From the NCBI GenBank assembly GCA_003222675.1, contig QHWT01000049.1, positions 1 to 64,000 on the forward strand: a DNA stretch of 64,000 nt, in the 5' to 3' direction. This DNA comes from Acidobacteriota bacterium (GTDB lineage: Bacteria > Acidobacteriota > Vicinamibacteria > Vicinamibacterales > 2-12-FULL-66-21). Positions within the stretch are counted from its first letter, which is position 1, and the number at the start of each line of letters is the position of its first letter. The notes beneath the pieces were generated by a model, which worked only from the letters and a program-made list of their open reading frames with translations, was not told where the DNA came from and did not search any database. Below are positions 26,708 through 35,435 of this stretch, piece by piece. A program made the position numbers and the translations under genes.

Positions 26708-27330
26708 AGTTGTCACAACTGTATGGCTGGTCTTCCGAGACGGCTCCGATGTCCTGCACATACATCGTGCCGACCGTGCTCAATATGTTGCGCAGTCTGA
26801 AGCCCAAAAGTGTTCTCGATATTGGAGCCGGTAACGGAGCGCTCTGCAAGGAGCTTGTCGCTGCTGGATACGACGTGGTGGGGGTGGAACCTGACCCGGA
26901 CGGGCTCCGGATCGCGCGCGATCAGTGTCCGGAAGTATCGTTCTACGAGCTAGCGGTGGCCGATTCAACTGACGTACTGTTACGATATCGCCCCCTCGGA
27001 TTTGATGTTGTCGTTTCTACCGAAGTCATCGAGCACCTGTATTCACCCGCGCAACTAGTGGCTTTCGCACGCACCGTGCTTCGCGACGGCGGCCACCTGC
27101 TGATCACAACGCCACATCACGGCTATTGGAAAAATCTTGCGTTGTCGGTGTTCAACGCGTGGGACCGACATGCGGATCCGCTGAGAGAGGGCGGCCATAT
27201 CAAGTTCTTCAGCCCGCGAACGATGGCGCAGTTACTCAGTGAGGGTGGCTTCAAGGTGTGCCGACACGGCGGTGTAGGTCGACTTCCTGGGCTGTGGAAG
27301 AGCATGGTAGTACTGGCTGTAAAGGCGTAA
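26704..27330 (+). CDS. Class I SAM-dependent methyltransferase
   Basis: A 208-residue Methyltransf_23/11-type enzyme. Motif I is VLDIGAGNGALCKEL (about residues 37-51). The acidic residue binding the ribose is in VVGVEPDP. Motif II region is FDVVVSTEVIEHLYSP, and post-motifs LRDGGHLLITTPHHGY and GHIKFFSPRTMAQLLSEGGF follow, typical of the UbiG-like branch. The second GTG (26704) overlaps the previous stop as GTGA and has GGAGG seven bases upstream, so I prefer it to the GTG at 26701. It probably methylates a sugar or lipid-linked intermediate of the polymer. Confidence 0.85.
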   Translation: MKLSQLYGWSSETAPMSCTYIVPTVLNMLRSLKPKSVLDIGAGNGALCKELVAAGYDVVGVEPDPDGLRIARDQCPEVSFYELAVADSTDVLLRYRPLGFDVVVSTEVIEHLYSPAQLVAFARTVLRDGGHLLITTPHHGYWKNLALSVFNAWDRHADPLREGGHIKFFSPRTMAQLLSEGGFKVCRHGGVGRLPGLWKSMVVLAVKA

Positions 27331-27394
27331 AGGCATGAGGCGCTCAGCCCGACATGCCCTTCTGCTTTCGAAGGGAACGACTAGAGACTGCGCG

Positions 27395-28330
27395 ATGAAG
27401 CTGACAGTGGTCGTCCTTACATTCAACGAATCACTGCACATTGAGCGCTGCGTGCGCAGCGCGCAACGCGTCGCCGATGACATCCTTGTGGTTGACTCGT
27501 ATTCCACGGACGGCACTGTTCAACAGGCGCGGCGGCTCGGCGCTCGTGTGCTGCAGAACAAATGGCAGAACTATGCGACGCAGATGAATTGGGCACTAGA
27601 GCGAGGGGATATCTGCAGCGATTGGGTCATGCGACTCGATGCGGACGAAGTTCTCGACGAGCGACTCGTTTCCGCCATTGCGCACGTACTTGAGAGCCCC
27701 GAGCAAGCGATCGGAGGCTTCGAAGTAAAGCGCCGCATTCGCTTTTTGGGGCAAGAAATCCGTCACGGCGGAATGGCACCGATGTGGGTGACTCGCCTGT
27801 TTCGTAATGGGTCTGCGCGGTGCGAAGCGAGATGGATGGATGAGCACATGGTCATCTTAGAGGGACGTATTGCGCGATTGCCTGGCTCTCTGATTGATGA
27901 CAATTTGAACTCGCTCACTTGGTGGACGCAAAAGCACAATCAGTACGCGAGCCGTGAAGCTGTTGACCTCCTGGATCGGCAGTACGGTCTCAATCTCGCG
28001 AATGCAGGGGATACGGGCCTAAACCGCCAAGCTCGGATCAAACGCTGGGCAAAATGTCAGATTTATTCACGGTTGACTCTCGGCGTTCGAGCCTGGCTGT
28101 ATTTCTTCTACCGGATGGTGCTGCGCCTCGGCATCCTCGACGGTGCGCGCGGAATAATGTTTCACGCGTTGCAGGGCCTTTGGTACCGCCTGCTCGTCGA
28201 CGCGAAGGTGAGGGAAGTGCAGTATGCAGTCGAACGTGAAGGAGGAGACGTAAAGGAAGCAATTCGTAACATTCTGGGCATTGAAGTAACCGCCGTACGA
28301 AATACGTTCGCTGAGCGAGTCGACAGCTAA
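27395..28330 (+). CDS. Family 2 glycosyltransferase (WaaE-like)
   Basis: A 311-residue GT-A enzyme. It begins MKLTVVVLTFNESLHIERC, followed by ILVVDSYSTDGTVQQARRLGARV, and RLDADEVLDE carrying the DxD metal/donor motif. FEVKRRIRFLGQEIRHGG, the Trp-rich DNLNSLTWWTQKHNQYASREA and a C-terminal amphipathic/hydrophobic helix (AWLYFFYRMVLRLGILDG) are characteristic of the WaaE/KdtX group of beta-glycosyltransferases. A longer in-frame start at 27335 adds a poor N-terminus, so the ATG at 27395 was chosen. It lies within the glycosyltransferase run, between the methyltransferase and the next GT4 gene. Confidence 0.88.
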   Translation: MKLTVVVLTFNESLHIERCVRSAQRVADDILVVDSYSTDGTVQQARRLGARVLQNKWQNYATQMNWALERGDICSDWVMRLDADEVLDERLVSAIAHVLESPEQAIGGFEVKRRIRFLGQEIRHGGMAPMWVTRLFRNGSARCEARWMDEHMVILEGRIARLPGSLIDDNLNSLTWWTQKHNQYASREAVDLLDRQYGLNLANAGDTGLNRQARIKRWAKCQIYSRLTLGVRAWLYFFYRMVLRLGILDGARGIMFHALQGLWYRLLVDAKVREVQYAVEREGGDVKEAIRNILGIEVTAVRNTFAERVDS

Positions 28331-28334
28331 GTTC

Positions 28335-29561
28335 GTGCGCATTCTTCACGTAATCTCTACTCTCGCTCCCGCTTCTGGTGGTCCCACGCACGTTTTAAGG
28401 GGGCTTGCGTCAGCGCAGGCAGACGCAGGTCACGAAGTCACTTTGTGCACGACCGATCGAGATAACCCAGTTCGCCACAAGTTGCCTACAAGCTACTTTG
28501 AGACGTTTTGTTCAGACCAAGTAATTCTGAAGGTATTTCGCGTCATCTACGGACCACTGCTGTTGTCACCAGGTATGGCGCAGTGGCTGAGGAAGAATCT
28601 CAGTAAATTTGACGTCACGCACATCCATGGGCTCTATCGCTTCCCGCCCACGTACGCTGCCTATGAGGCACGCAAACAAGCGGTCCCCTTCGTTATTAGG
28701 CCGCACGGCTCGCTGGACCCCTATGTCTATGCAAAGAGCTCGGCAAGCTTGCGGCTCAAGCGCGCATACGAGCGCTGGTTCGACATTCCCAATCTAAATG
28801 CGGCCTCCGCCATACATTACACAGCAGAGGATGAGCGACAAAGGGCGTCCTTTCTCGCGCTGCGTGCCTCGTCGTTCATGGTCCCGAACGCCGTAGACTG
28901 GCGCCATTACGAGCGACTGCCGTCGCGCGGCCGGTTGCGTGCCCGGTTGGGATTGGGGCAAACGCCAATGATCCTGTTCCTGGGCCGGCTGCACTTTAAG
29001 AAGGGGCTCGATCTTCTAGTCCCTGCGTTTGACGCACTGCGGCGGACTGTGCCCGAGGCGCACCTCGTCATCGCTGGCCCTGAAAACGACGCGTACGGAC
29101 TGACCGTCCGTGCATGGGTACGTGAGCGTGGTTTGGGAAACGTAGTGCATTTCGTGGGCTCACTGGATGGACCTGATGTTGTGCAAGCGTATGTGGACGC
29201 TGATGTGTTTGCGCTGCCTTCATACACCGAGAACTTTGGGATGGCGGTAGTCGAAGCGATGGCCTGCGGCGTGCCAGTCGTGATCTCTGACCAAGTAAAT
29301 ATCCACTCACACGTAACCGAGGTTGGCGCGGGCTGTGTCACGCGGTGCGATTCGCAGGAACTCACGCAAGCCTTAAATGCCATGCTTCAATATCGAGATG
29401 GCCTTCGTGAGATGGGAAGAGCAGGCCGCCGGCTCGTGCAGGAGCGATTTACGTGGCCCGCGATCGTCGAGAAGTTGACGAAGGAATACCAGCGCGTTCT
29501 GGAAAGCCATTGCGCGTCGCAACAAGTCATGCGAGAGGCGCGAGGGATTGGCTGCCAATAA
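28335..29561 (+). CDS. Family 4 glycosyltransferase
   Basis: A 408-residue GT-B enzyme starting at GTG 28335 (MRILHVISTLAPASGGPTHV, with the GG-P loop of GT4). The C-terminal domain has LFLGRLHFKKGLDLLVPAF, HFVGSLDGPDVVQAYVDADVFALPSYTENFGMAVVEAMACGVPVV (the retaining E-x7-E signature is in ENFGMAVVE). The product is one glycosidic bond of the repeat unit. The gene starts four bases after the previous stop. Its last 14 bases overlap an in-frame TTG of the next frame, but the next gene probably starts later. Confidence 0.88.
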   Translation: MRILHVISTLAPASGGPTHVLRGLASAQADAGHEVTLCTTDRDNPVRHKLPTSYFETFCSDQVILKVFRVIYGPLLLSPGMAQWLRKNLSKFDVTHIHGLYRFPPTYAAYEARKQAVPFVIRPHGSLDPYVYAKSSASLRLKRAYERWFDIPNLNAASAIHYTAEDERQRASFLALRASSFMVPNAVDWRHYERLPSRGRLRARLGLGQTPMILFLGRLHFKKGLDLLVPAFDALRRTVPEAHLVIAGPENDAYGLTVRAWVRERGLGNVVHFVGSLDGPDVVQAYVDADVFALPSYTENFGMAVVEAMACGVPVVISDQVNIHSHVTEVGAGCVTRCDSQELTQALNAMLQYRDGLREMGRAGRRLVQERFTWPAIVEKLTKEYQRVLESHCASQQVMREARGIGCQ

Positions 29562-29640
29562 TTTGCCGCTACGCTGCTGTGAGTCGTTGACTGGACGACG
29601 CTCAGCTATAACCGTTGCGCCTGAACGTGCATCAGCATGC

Positions 29641-30879
29641 GTGAACGAACTGGTACCGGGACGAATTCTTATTGTCGGCGTGAACTACTGGCCGGAGACG
29701 GCGGGTATTGGTCCGTATACAACAGGCTTGGCCGAACATCTGGCCGCAACAGGCGCGTCGGTCACCGTGGTCACCGCCGTGCCGCATTATCCCGCCTGGA
29801 AGGTTGCTCCCGCGTACGAGCGCGGGGGGCCGCATACAGAGACGCGCAAGGGCGTCACCATCCGTCGCGTGCGACCGCGCATGCCTGATCAGATGACGGC
29901 GGCCTCACGCGCGGCCTTTGAAGCAAGCTTTGCGTTGAAGGCCCACACGGTCGCGGCCGACATGAAGGCGGACGCGGTCATCGGCGTGGTCCCCAGCCTC
30001 GCCGGCGCAGGACTTGGCGCCTGGATCGCCCATCGTCGCCGCATTCCTTACGGCGTGATCTTTCAGGACTTGATGGGACGTTCCGCGGAACAAAGTGGGA
30101 TGGCCGGAAGTGGCGTGGCCGCAATTACAGCAGCCCTGGAACGTCGAGTTGCACGCGCGGCAGATGTCGTCGGTGTGGTCGCGACGGGTTTCTCCTCATT
30201 TCTCGAATCCGCTGGAGTGGAACCGCGGCGCCTTCGCCACCTGCCGAACTGGTGTCACATCCATCCATCGCGGCGCGCGAGGTTGACGACGCGTGCGGAG
30301 TTGGGATGGCGAGAAGGGCAGACCATCGTTCTGCACGCCGGCAACATGGGGGCGAAGCAGGCGCTCGAGAATGTGATCCATGCCGCGAAGCTCGCGCAAA
30401 CAGAGCGGCCTGACCTTCAGTTCGTGCTGATGGGCGACGGCAGCCACCGTCGTGCACTCGAGGAGATGGGCCGCGGAATCCGCAACCTCGCGTTCCTGGA
30501 TCCACAACCCTCGGACAAGTTTCCCGATGTTCTCGCTGCGGCTGACGTCCTGCTTGTGAACGAGCGCGCAACGGTCCGGGACATGTCGCTCCCGAGCAAG
30601 CTCACGTCCTACTTCGCATGCGGCAGGCCGGTTGTCGCAGCCGTCAGATCGGATGGCACGACCGCCGCCGAAATGGAGCGCGCAGGTGCTGGCGTCGTCG
30701 TGGCGCCTGGCAACCCTCAGGCACTCATCGACGCGGTCACCGCATTGCGGCTCGACCCGCAGCGCGCCGCGGCGCTTGGAGCTTCTGGCTATGCCTATGC
30801 GACGGACTATCTCGGCGAGGTTGCAGCGGCGGAGCGGTCCGTTGGCTTCGCCACCGATCTACTGAGCTGCGCGAGATGA
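29641..30879 (+). CDS. Family 4 glycosyltransferase, WcaI-like
   Basis: A 412-residue enzyme with the typical WcaI opening RILIVGVNYWPETAGIGPYTTGLAEHL, then VTVVTAVPHYPAWKV and the C-terminal part IVLHAGNMGAKQALENVIHAA, FLDPQPSDKFPDVLAAADVLLVNER and SLPSKLTSYFACGRPVVAAV. WcaI of colanic acid synthesis adds fucose to the growing unit. This fits the GDP-fucose genes downstream, but acceptor and linkage are not inferable. The frame is open back to a TTG at 29548. The GTG at 29641 was chosen because family homology starts nearby. It overlaps the next gene by ATGA. Confidence 0.85.
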   Translation: MNELVPGRILIVGVNYWPETAGIGPYTTGLAEHLAATGASVTVVTAVPHYPAWKVAPAYERGGPHTETRKGVTIRRVRPRMPDQMTAASRAAFEASFALKAHTVAADMKADAVIGVVPSLAGAGLGAWIAHRRRIPYGVIFQDLMGRSAEQSGMAGSGVAAITAALERRVARAADVVGVVATGFSSFLESAGVEPRRLRHLPNWCHIHPSRRARLTTRAELGWREGQTIVLHAGNMGAKQALENVIHAAKLAQTERPDLQFVLMGDGSHRRALEEMGRGIRNLAFLDPQPSDKFPDVLAAADVLLVNERATVRDMSLPSKLTSYFACGRPVVAAVRSDGTTAAEMERAGAGVVVAPGNPQALIDAVTALRLDPQRAAALGASGYAYATDYLGEVAAAERSVGFATDLLSCAR

Positions 30880-32333
30880 CATCCATCGCAGTACATCGGG
30901 ATGTCACTGGCGTCAGGGCTCGGATTGAACCGGTCTCCCGTCCGCACTCAGTAGCACTCTGGGGCACCACGACGCTGGTGCTCTGGGGCGTCGCCAGCTT
31001 CGGCGCCGTGTACGACTGGGCGCGGACTCCGCTGCTCCTTGCTGCCGCCGTCACCGCAATCGCGATGGGACGCCGCCACCTGCGGCGCCGGGACAGTCTC
31101 CATGCGCTTCTGATGGCGGCTGTAGTTGCTTCGGCGGCACTGCAGGCCGTTCCGATCCCTCACGCCGCACGCAACGCGCTCACACCACGCGATGCGTTTC
31201 TTGACCAGTATGCGGTAGGAAGTCCGGCCGCTCAGGAATGGAAGCCTCTCTCCGTCGCGCCTTCCGACACGGTGAACGCGTCGGTGAGAATCAGTGTATT
31301 TGCCTTGTTCTGTCTCGCACTGGCGGCATCGTTGAGGCACGACGGGCGGATTGTAGAACCGCTCGCCCGAAACCTTCTGTTCGTAGCAGCCGCCATCGGA
31401 ATCGAGGCGATAGTTCAGAAGGGCACGTTCAACGGGAAGATCTACTGGTTCTGGGAGTCTAGCGCACACGGCGCGTCGAATTACTTCGGCCCGTTCGTGA
31501 ACCGCAATCACTTTGCAGGCTGGATGATCCTCGCGGCCTCGCTCGCCGCCGGATGGGTGCTCGCGCAGGTGAGCGACGCGGCAGGCAACCTGAAGTCAGG
31601 TTGGCGTAATCGGACGCTGTGGCTCTCGAGCCCTGAAGCCGCCGGCGTGATCATGTCGACCTGTGCGTTGCTGGTGATGATCGTTTCCCTGATCTGGACG
31701 ATGTCGAGATCGGGAATTGCTGGCGGCGCTGTCGCGCTTCTGGTAATAGCGATCGCGGCCGGATCGAAAATGAAAGGTGTCGGGCGTCGTGTGCTCGTTC
31801 CGTTGGTGTTGTTCGGCCTCTTCGTCGCCGCCGTTGCCACCAAAGGCGCCGACAACGTCGCGTCGTGGTACGCGACGACGGATACGCTGCAGTGGCGATT
31901 CGATCAGTGGCGTGATGCGATGGCGCCGCTTCGAGACTTCTGGTTGACCGGCTCCGGACTGAACACCTACGGCGTGTTGACGCTCATCTACCCGCAGGCC
32001 GACACGACGGTCCACGCCGCTCAGGCGCACAACGACTACCTGCAGCTCGCCGTCGAGGGAGGCCTGCTCGTTGGCATCCCGGTGCTGATCGCAATCGTTG
32101 CGCTGATACGGACAATTGCGCGGCGTCTGCGCACGCCGCAGGACGAGCGCACCTGGTGGATTCGGCTCGGCGCCGCCGCGGGGATTTGCGGTATCGCCGT
32201 GCAGGAGATCACCGACTTCAGCCTGCAGATCCCCGGCGTCGCGTTGCTGTTCGCCGTCGTCGTCGCGATAGCCATCCATGAGCCGTCGCCGCTAGCAATC
32301 AAGAATGACCGGTTGTCCCGCGTGCGGGTCTGA
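30876..32333 (+). CDS. O-antigen ligase/polymerase-like membrane protein (Wzy_C)
   Basis: A 485-residue protein with about 11 membrane helices. The family signature is the loop near FGPFVNRNHFAGWMIL, and the late periplasmic loop with GSGLNTYGVLTLIYPQA and HAAQAHNDYLQLAVEGG (the H-N-D-Y-L-Q motif of the WaaL/Wzy_C family). It may join polymer to a carrier lipid or act as a second polymerase. Two such proteins (with the one at 22.0 kb) in one cluster suggest one polymerase and one ligase. The ATG overlaps the previous TGA. The last 29 bases overlap the start of the next gene. Confidence 0.85.
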   Translation: MTSIAVHRDVTGVRARIEPVSRPHSVALWGTTTLVLWGVASFGAVYDWARTPLLLAAAVTAIAMGRRHLRRRDSLHALLMAAVVASAALQAVPIPHAARNALTPRDAFLDQYAVGSPAAQEWKPLSVAPSDTVNASVRISVFALFCLALAASLRHDGRIVEPLARNLLFVAAAIGIEAIVQKGTFNGKIYWFWESSAHGASNYFGPFVNRNHFAGWMILAASLAAGWVLAQVSDAAGNLKSGWRNRTLWLSSPEAAGVIMSTCALLVMIVSLIWTMSRSGIAGGAVALLVIAIAAGSKMKGVGRRVLVPLVLFGLFVAAVATKGADNVASWYATTDTLQWRFDQWRDAMAPLRDFWLTGSGLNTYGVLTLIYPQADTTVHAAQAHNDYLQLAVEGGLLVGIPVLIAIVALIRTIARRLRTPQDERTWWIRLGAAAGICGIAVQEITDFSLQIPGVALLFAVVVAIAIHEPSPLAIKNDRLSRVRV

Positions 32334-33033
32334 GCGTCTCAAGGGCGCTCCGCTCCTTCTCGTCAGCGCTGTTGCGTCTCCCGTCGTCCATCGCCGGCGG
32401 TATCAATGCTCTTCATGTGACTGGAAGGGGTGGAAGCATCGACTGCAGCGGCGACGCGGTGTCTCCAGCGGAACGGCGAAGCAGAAGACCCTCTCCGACA
32501 GACGCGCGGTTTCGTTAGCACTCGGGGTAATCGCGTTCGTGGTACTCGTCGCTGCGTTGCTGCTGCGGAGCTGCGAGCCGGCGCATCCGGCGATGGACGG
32601 TGGGACGGCGGGCGCATATGGAGCCGGGCCTCTAAGAGACGCACGCGCGGGAGCGCGTGCGAAGGACAATCACCAGATTACCCAATTCAGAAATCACCAA
32701 ATCCCGCAGGCTGTCTTCTTTCTTCAGCAGCCTGCTCTAGAGAGACGCACGCGCGGGAGCGCGTGCGAAGCGCAATCACCAGACTACCCAATTCAGAAAT
32801 CACCACATCCTCAAGGCTGTCTTCTTCTTCAGCGGCCTGCTCAGAGAGACGCACGCGCAGGAGCGCGTGCGAAGCACAATCACCAGATTACCCAATTCAG
32901 AGATCACCAAATCCTCAGGGCTGTCTTCTTCTTCAGCAGTCTGCTCAGAGAGACGCACGCGCGGGAGCGCGTGCGAAGCGCAATCACCAGATTACCCAAT
33001 CCAGAAATCACCAAATCCTGTCGCCGGGTCTAA
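32305..33033 (+). CDS. Zinc-ribbon membrane protein extended into a repeat array
   Basis: A 242-residue frame. The credible protein is the first 105 residues or so: a zinc ribbon CPACGSERLK...YQCSSCDWKGWKHR (two CxxC pairs), and one membrane helix (SLALGVIAFVVLVAALLLRS) at about 70-89. From about 32636 the frame runs through the 104-bp repeat units, giving alternating peptides (RDARAGARAK..., RRTRGSACEA..., ETHARERVRS...) because each unit is read in a different frame. The original stop was probably lost when the array was inserted. It overlaps the ligase gene by 29 bases, so it is likely cotranscribed. No known function. Confidence 0.6.
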   Translation: MTGCPACGSERLKGAPLLLVSAVASPVVHRRRYQCSSCDWKGWKHRLQRRRGVSSGTAKQKTLSDRRAVSLALGVIAFVVLVAALLLRSCEPAHPAMDGGTAGAYGAGPLRDARAGARAKDNHQITQFRNHQIPQAVFFLQQPALERRTRGSACEAQSPDYPIQKSPHPQGCLLLQRPAQRDARAGARAKHNHQITQFRDHQILRAVFFFSSLLRETHARERVRSAITRLPNPEITKSCRRV

Positions 33034-33046
33034 AGATCCGGCCTGC
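32636..33046 (+). repeat. Tandem array of four composite REP units
   Basis: Units start at 32636, 32742, 32846 and 32950 (lengths 106, 104, 104 and a truncated 71). Each has the internal palindrome GCACGCGC-GGGA-GCGCGTGC, the AT-rich ATTACCCAATTCAGAAATCACC part, and GCTGTCTTCTTCTTCAGCAG. Identity between units is about 90-95 percent by eye. The array begins after GCCGGGCCTCTAA and ends with a REP palindrome at 33023-33044 (GCCGGGTCTAAAGATCCGGC). The single copy at 18.9 kb has the opposite orientation. Confidence 0.92.
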
Positions 33047-33087
33047 AGCTCGGATCTGTGGCGAGTACAATCAAAGGTCTCCAATCT

Positions 33088-34047
33088 ATGACTTCATCGC
33101 CTCGCGTATTTATTGCCGGCCATCGGGGCCTTGTCGGGTCCGCGCTTACGCGGCGCCTGGGGCGGAACCACGCGGTCACGCTGCTGACCGCCACGCGCGA
33201 GCAGCTCGACCTGCGCGACCAGGCGGCCGTCAACTACTGGTTCAAGGCCAACCGCCCCGAGTACGTCTACCTCGTGGCCGGCACCGTCGGCGGAATCCTC
33301 GCCAACTCGACGCGCCCCGCGGAGTTCATCTACGACAACATGCTGATCCACGCGACGGTGGTGCACGCGGCGCACCTCTATGGCGTGAAGAAGTTGCTGT
33401 ATCTGGGCAGCTCCTGCATCTACCCGCGCGGGTGCGAGCAGCCGATGCGCGAGGAACACCTGCTGACCGGCATGCTCGAGCCGACCAACGAGGCCTACGC
33501 CATCGCGAAGATTGCCGGCATCAAGCTGTGCCAGGCCTACCGGACGCAATACGGGGATGACTTCATTTCGGCCATGCCCACGAACCTTTACGGGCCGAAC
33601 GACAATTTCGATCTGACCTCGTCGCACGTGCTGCCCGCGATGATGCGCAAGTTCCACGACGCGAAGATCGCCGGCGCGCGCGACGTCACGATCTGGGGGA
33701 CCGGCACGCCGCGGCGCGAGTTCCTCCACGTCGACGACCTCGCCGACGCGTGCGTGTTCCTGATGGATCGCTACGACGGGACCGGGCACATCAACGTCGG
33801 CACCGGCGAGGACCTCTCGATCCGCGAGCTCGCCGAGACCGTGCGCGAGATCGTGCATCCCGGCGCCGGGCTCGTGTTCGACACGTCGAAGCCCGATGGG
33901 ACGCCGCGCAAGCTGCTCGACGTCTCGCGCCTGCACGCGCTCGGGTGGCGGCACATGATCGCGCTTCGCGAGGGGATCGCGTCGACGTATCAGTGGTTCA
34001 TGGCGCATCACGGACAGCTGCGAGGCGCTCAAACCACCGCGGTGTAA
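33088..34047 (+). CDS. fcl: GDP-L-fucose synthase
   Basis: A 319-residue extended SDR enzyme, the bifunctional 3,5-epimerase/4-reductase that converts GDP-4-keto-6-deoxymannose to GDP-L-fucose with NADPH. The Rossmann motif is IAGHRGLVGSAL (residues about 8-19). SSCIYP carries the catalytic Ser region. NEAYAIAKIAG has the Tyr-x3-Lys pair. The substrate region has MPTNLYGPNDNFD, and the tail has WGTGTPRREFLHVDDLADAC, as in Fcl. The ATG at 33088 follows a TACAAT box at 33066-33071. It works with the downstream gmd gene, and together they supply the fucosyl donor. Confidence 0.96.
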   Translation: MTSSPRVFIAGHRGLVGSALTRRLGRNHAVTLLTATREQLDLRDQAAVNYWFKANRPEYVYLVAGTVGGILANSTRPAEFIYDNMLIHATVVHAAHLYGVKKLLYLGSSCIYPRGCEQPMREEHLLTGMLEPTNEAYAIAKIAGIKLCQAYRTQYGDDFISAMPTNLYGPNDNFDLTSSHVLPAMMRKFHDAKIAGARDVTIWGTGTPRREFLHVDDLADACVFLMDRYDGTGHINVGTGEDLSIRELAETVREIVHPGAGLVFDTSKPDGTPRKLLDVSRLHALGWRHMIALREGIASTYQWFMAHHGQLRGAQTTAV

Positions 34048-34102
34048 ACAATGAAGCCCGGTCGGCCGACAAATACGAAAGACGGAAGCCAGGTACAATG
34101 AA

Positions 34103-34159
34103 GCCGGGTCTGAAGACCCGGCCTACACATGCGGTTGGCGGGTCTGAACACCGCCCTAC
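34103..34159 (-). repeat. Pair of REP-like palindromes between fcl and gmd
   Basis: The first copy is at 34103-34126 (GCCGGGTC-TGAA-GACCCGGC-CTAC, the GTAG head on the minus strand). The second copy at 34137-34159 has a GGCGGGTC...CCGCC stem and the same CTAC head. They lie 5 bases before the gmd start codon. Confidence 0.85.
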
Positions 34160-34164
34160 ACATA

Positions 34165-35211
34165 ATGAAAAGAGCATTAATCACGGGCATCACGGGACAG
34201 GACGGGTCGTACCTGTCCGAGTTCCTTCTCGGCAAAGGCTACGAGGTCCACGGCCTCATCCGCCGCGCCTCCTCGTTCAATACGGATCGGCTCGACGCGC
34301 TCTATCGCGACCCGCACACGGATCAGACCCCGCTCTACCTTCACTACGGCGATCTCGCGGACGGGACCGTGCTGCGCCGCGTGCTCGAGAAGGTGCAGCC
34401 CGACGAGGTCTACAACCTCGGCGCGCAGTCGCACGTGAAGGTCTCGTTCGAAGAGCCGGAATACACCGCCGACATCGTCGCGGTCGGCGCGCTGCGGCTG
34501 CTCGATTCGGTTGCCGACTACAACGCGCGCACGGACCGGCAGGTGCGCCTCTATCAGGCGGGATCGTCGGAAATGTTCGGCGCCACGCCGCCGCCGCAGG
34601 GCGAGAAGACGCCGTTCTATCCGCGCAGCCCGTACGCCGCGGCCAAGGTGGCGGCGCACTGGTTCACGGTGAATTACCGCGAGGCCTACAATCTCTTCGC
34701 GTGCAACGGCATCCTCTTCAATCATGAATCGCCGCGCCGCGGCGAAACGTTCGTCACGCGCAAGATCACGCGCGCCGCCGGCCGCATCAAGGCGGGCCTG
34801 CAGAAGAAGCTCGCGCTCGGCAACCTCGAGGCGAAGCGCGACTGGGGGTTCGCCGGCGACTACGTCGAAGCGATGTGGCTGATGCTCCAGCAGGACCGCC
34901 CCGACGACTACGTCGTCGCCACCGGCGAATCGCACTCGGTCCAGGAGTTCGTCACGCTTGCGTTCCAGATCGCGGGCCTCGAGTCGATGGACTACGTCGA
35001 GGTCGATCCGAAGTACTTCCGCGCGACCGAGGTGGATTTCCTCAAGGGAGATCCCTCGAAGGCGAAGGCGCAGCTCGGATGGAAACCGCGCGTCTCGTTC
35101 ACCGAGCTCGTTCGCATGATGGTCGAACACGACATCGAGCTCGCGCGCCAGGAACAGACGCTCCGCGACGCCGGCCACGTCGTCGCGCTCCGAGGCGCCG
35201 CCGCTCTGTAG
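34165..35211 (+). CDS. gmd: GDP-mannose 4,6-dehydratase
   Basis: A 348-residue SDR enzyme making GDP-4-keto-6-deoxy-D-mannose from GDP-mannose. The NADP-binding motif is [14 protein letters not shown] (residues 4-17). Other family signatures are [46 protein letters not shown] with catalytic Thr/Ser-Glu, and [14 protein letters not shown] with Tyr-x3-Lys. [16 protein letters not shown] and [12 protein letters not shown] follow. All residues expected for activity are present. The start ATG at 34165 is in the gap after two REP palindromes. The order fcl-gmd is the reverse of the usual gmd-fcl. Confidence 0.97.
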   Translation: MKRALITGITGQDGSYLSEFLLGKGYEVHGLIRRASSFNTDRLDALYRDPHTDQTPLYLHYGDLADGTVLRRVLEKVQPDEVYNLGAQSHVKVSFEEPEYTADIVAVGALRLLDSVADYNARTDRQVRLYQAGSSEMFGATPPPQGEKTPFYPRSPYAAAKVAAHWFTVNYREAYNLFACNGILFNHESPRRGETFVTRKITRAAGRIKAGLQKKLALGNLEAKRDWGFAGDYVEAMWLMLQQDRPDDYVVATGESHSVQEFVTLAFQIAGLESMDYVEVDPKYFRATEVDFLKGDPSKAKAQLGWKPRVSFTELVRMMVEHDIELARQEQTLRDAGHVVALRGAAAL

Positions 35212-35372
35212 TTCTCAATCGAAGGACTCGAAGGGGAGTCGAAGGAATCGAAGGAGCCTCTTTTAGGTACAGTCGAAGGGCCGAAGGAGCTACCTTTCGA
35301 TATAAGGAGCTCACTCAATAGATATAGGTTCCCTTCGCCTGCTTCGTTTTCCTTCGACAGTTCAATTGAAAG
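35212..35372. repeat. Island G (TCGAAGGA words, partly inverted)
   Basis: Irregular 8-9-bp units of TCGAAGGA/CGAAGGAG run to about 35292. CCTTCG words in the opposite sense follow to about 35360. No gene is supported here. Confidence 0.65.
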
Positions 35373-35435
35373 GTCCGCCTTCATGCGCGGATCCCGCGTC
35401 TCGGCCCCGCATTTTCAAGCGATAATAGATCCTCC

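Noticed and set aside
32636..33046. CRISPR array
   Set aside because: Units are 104-106 bp, contiguous and nearly identical over their full length. There are no unique spacers and no cas genes.
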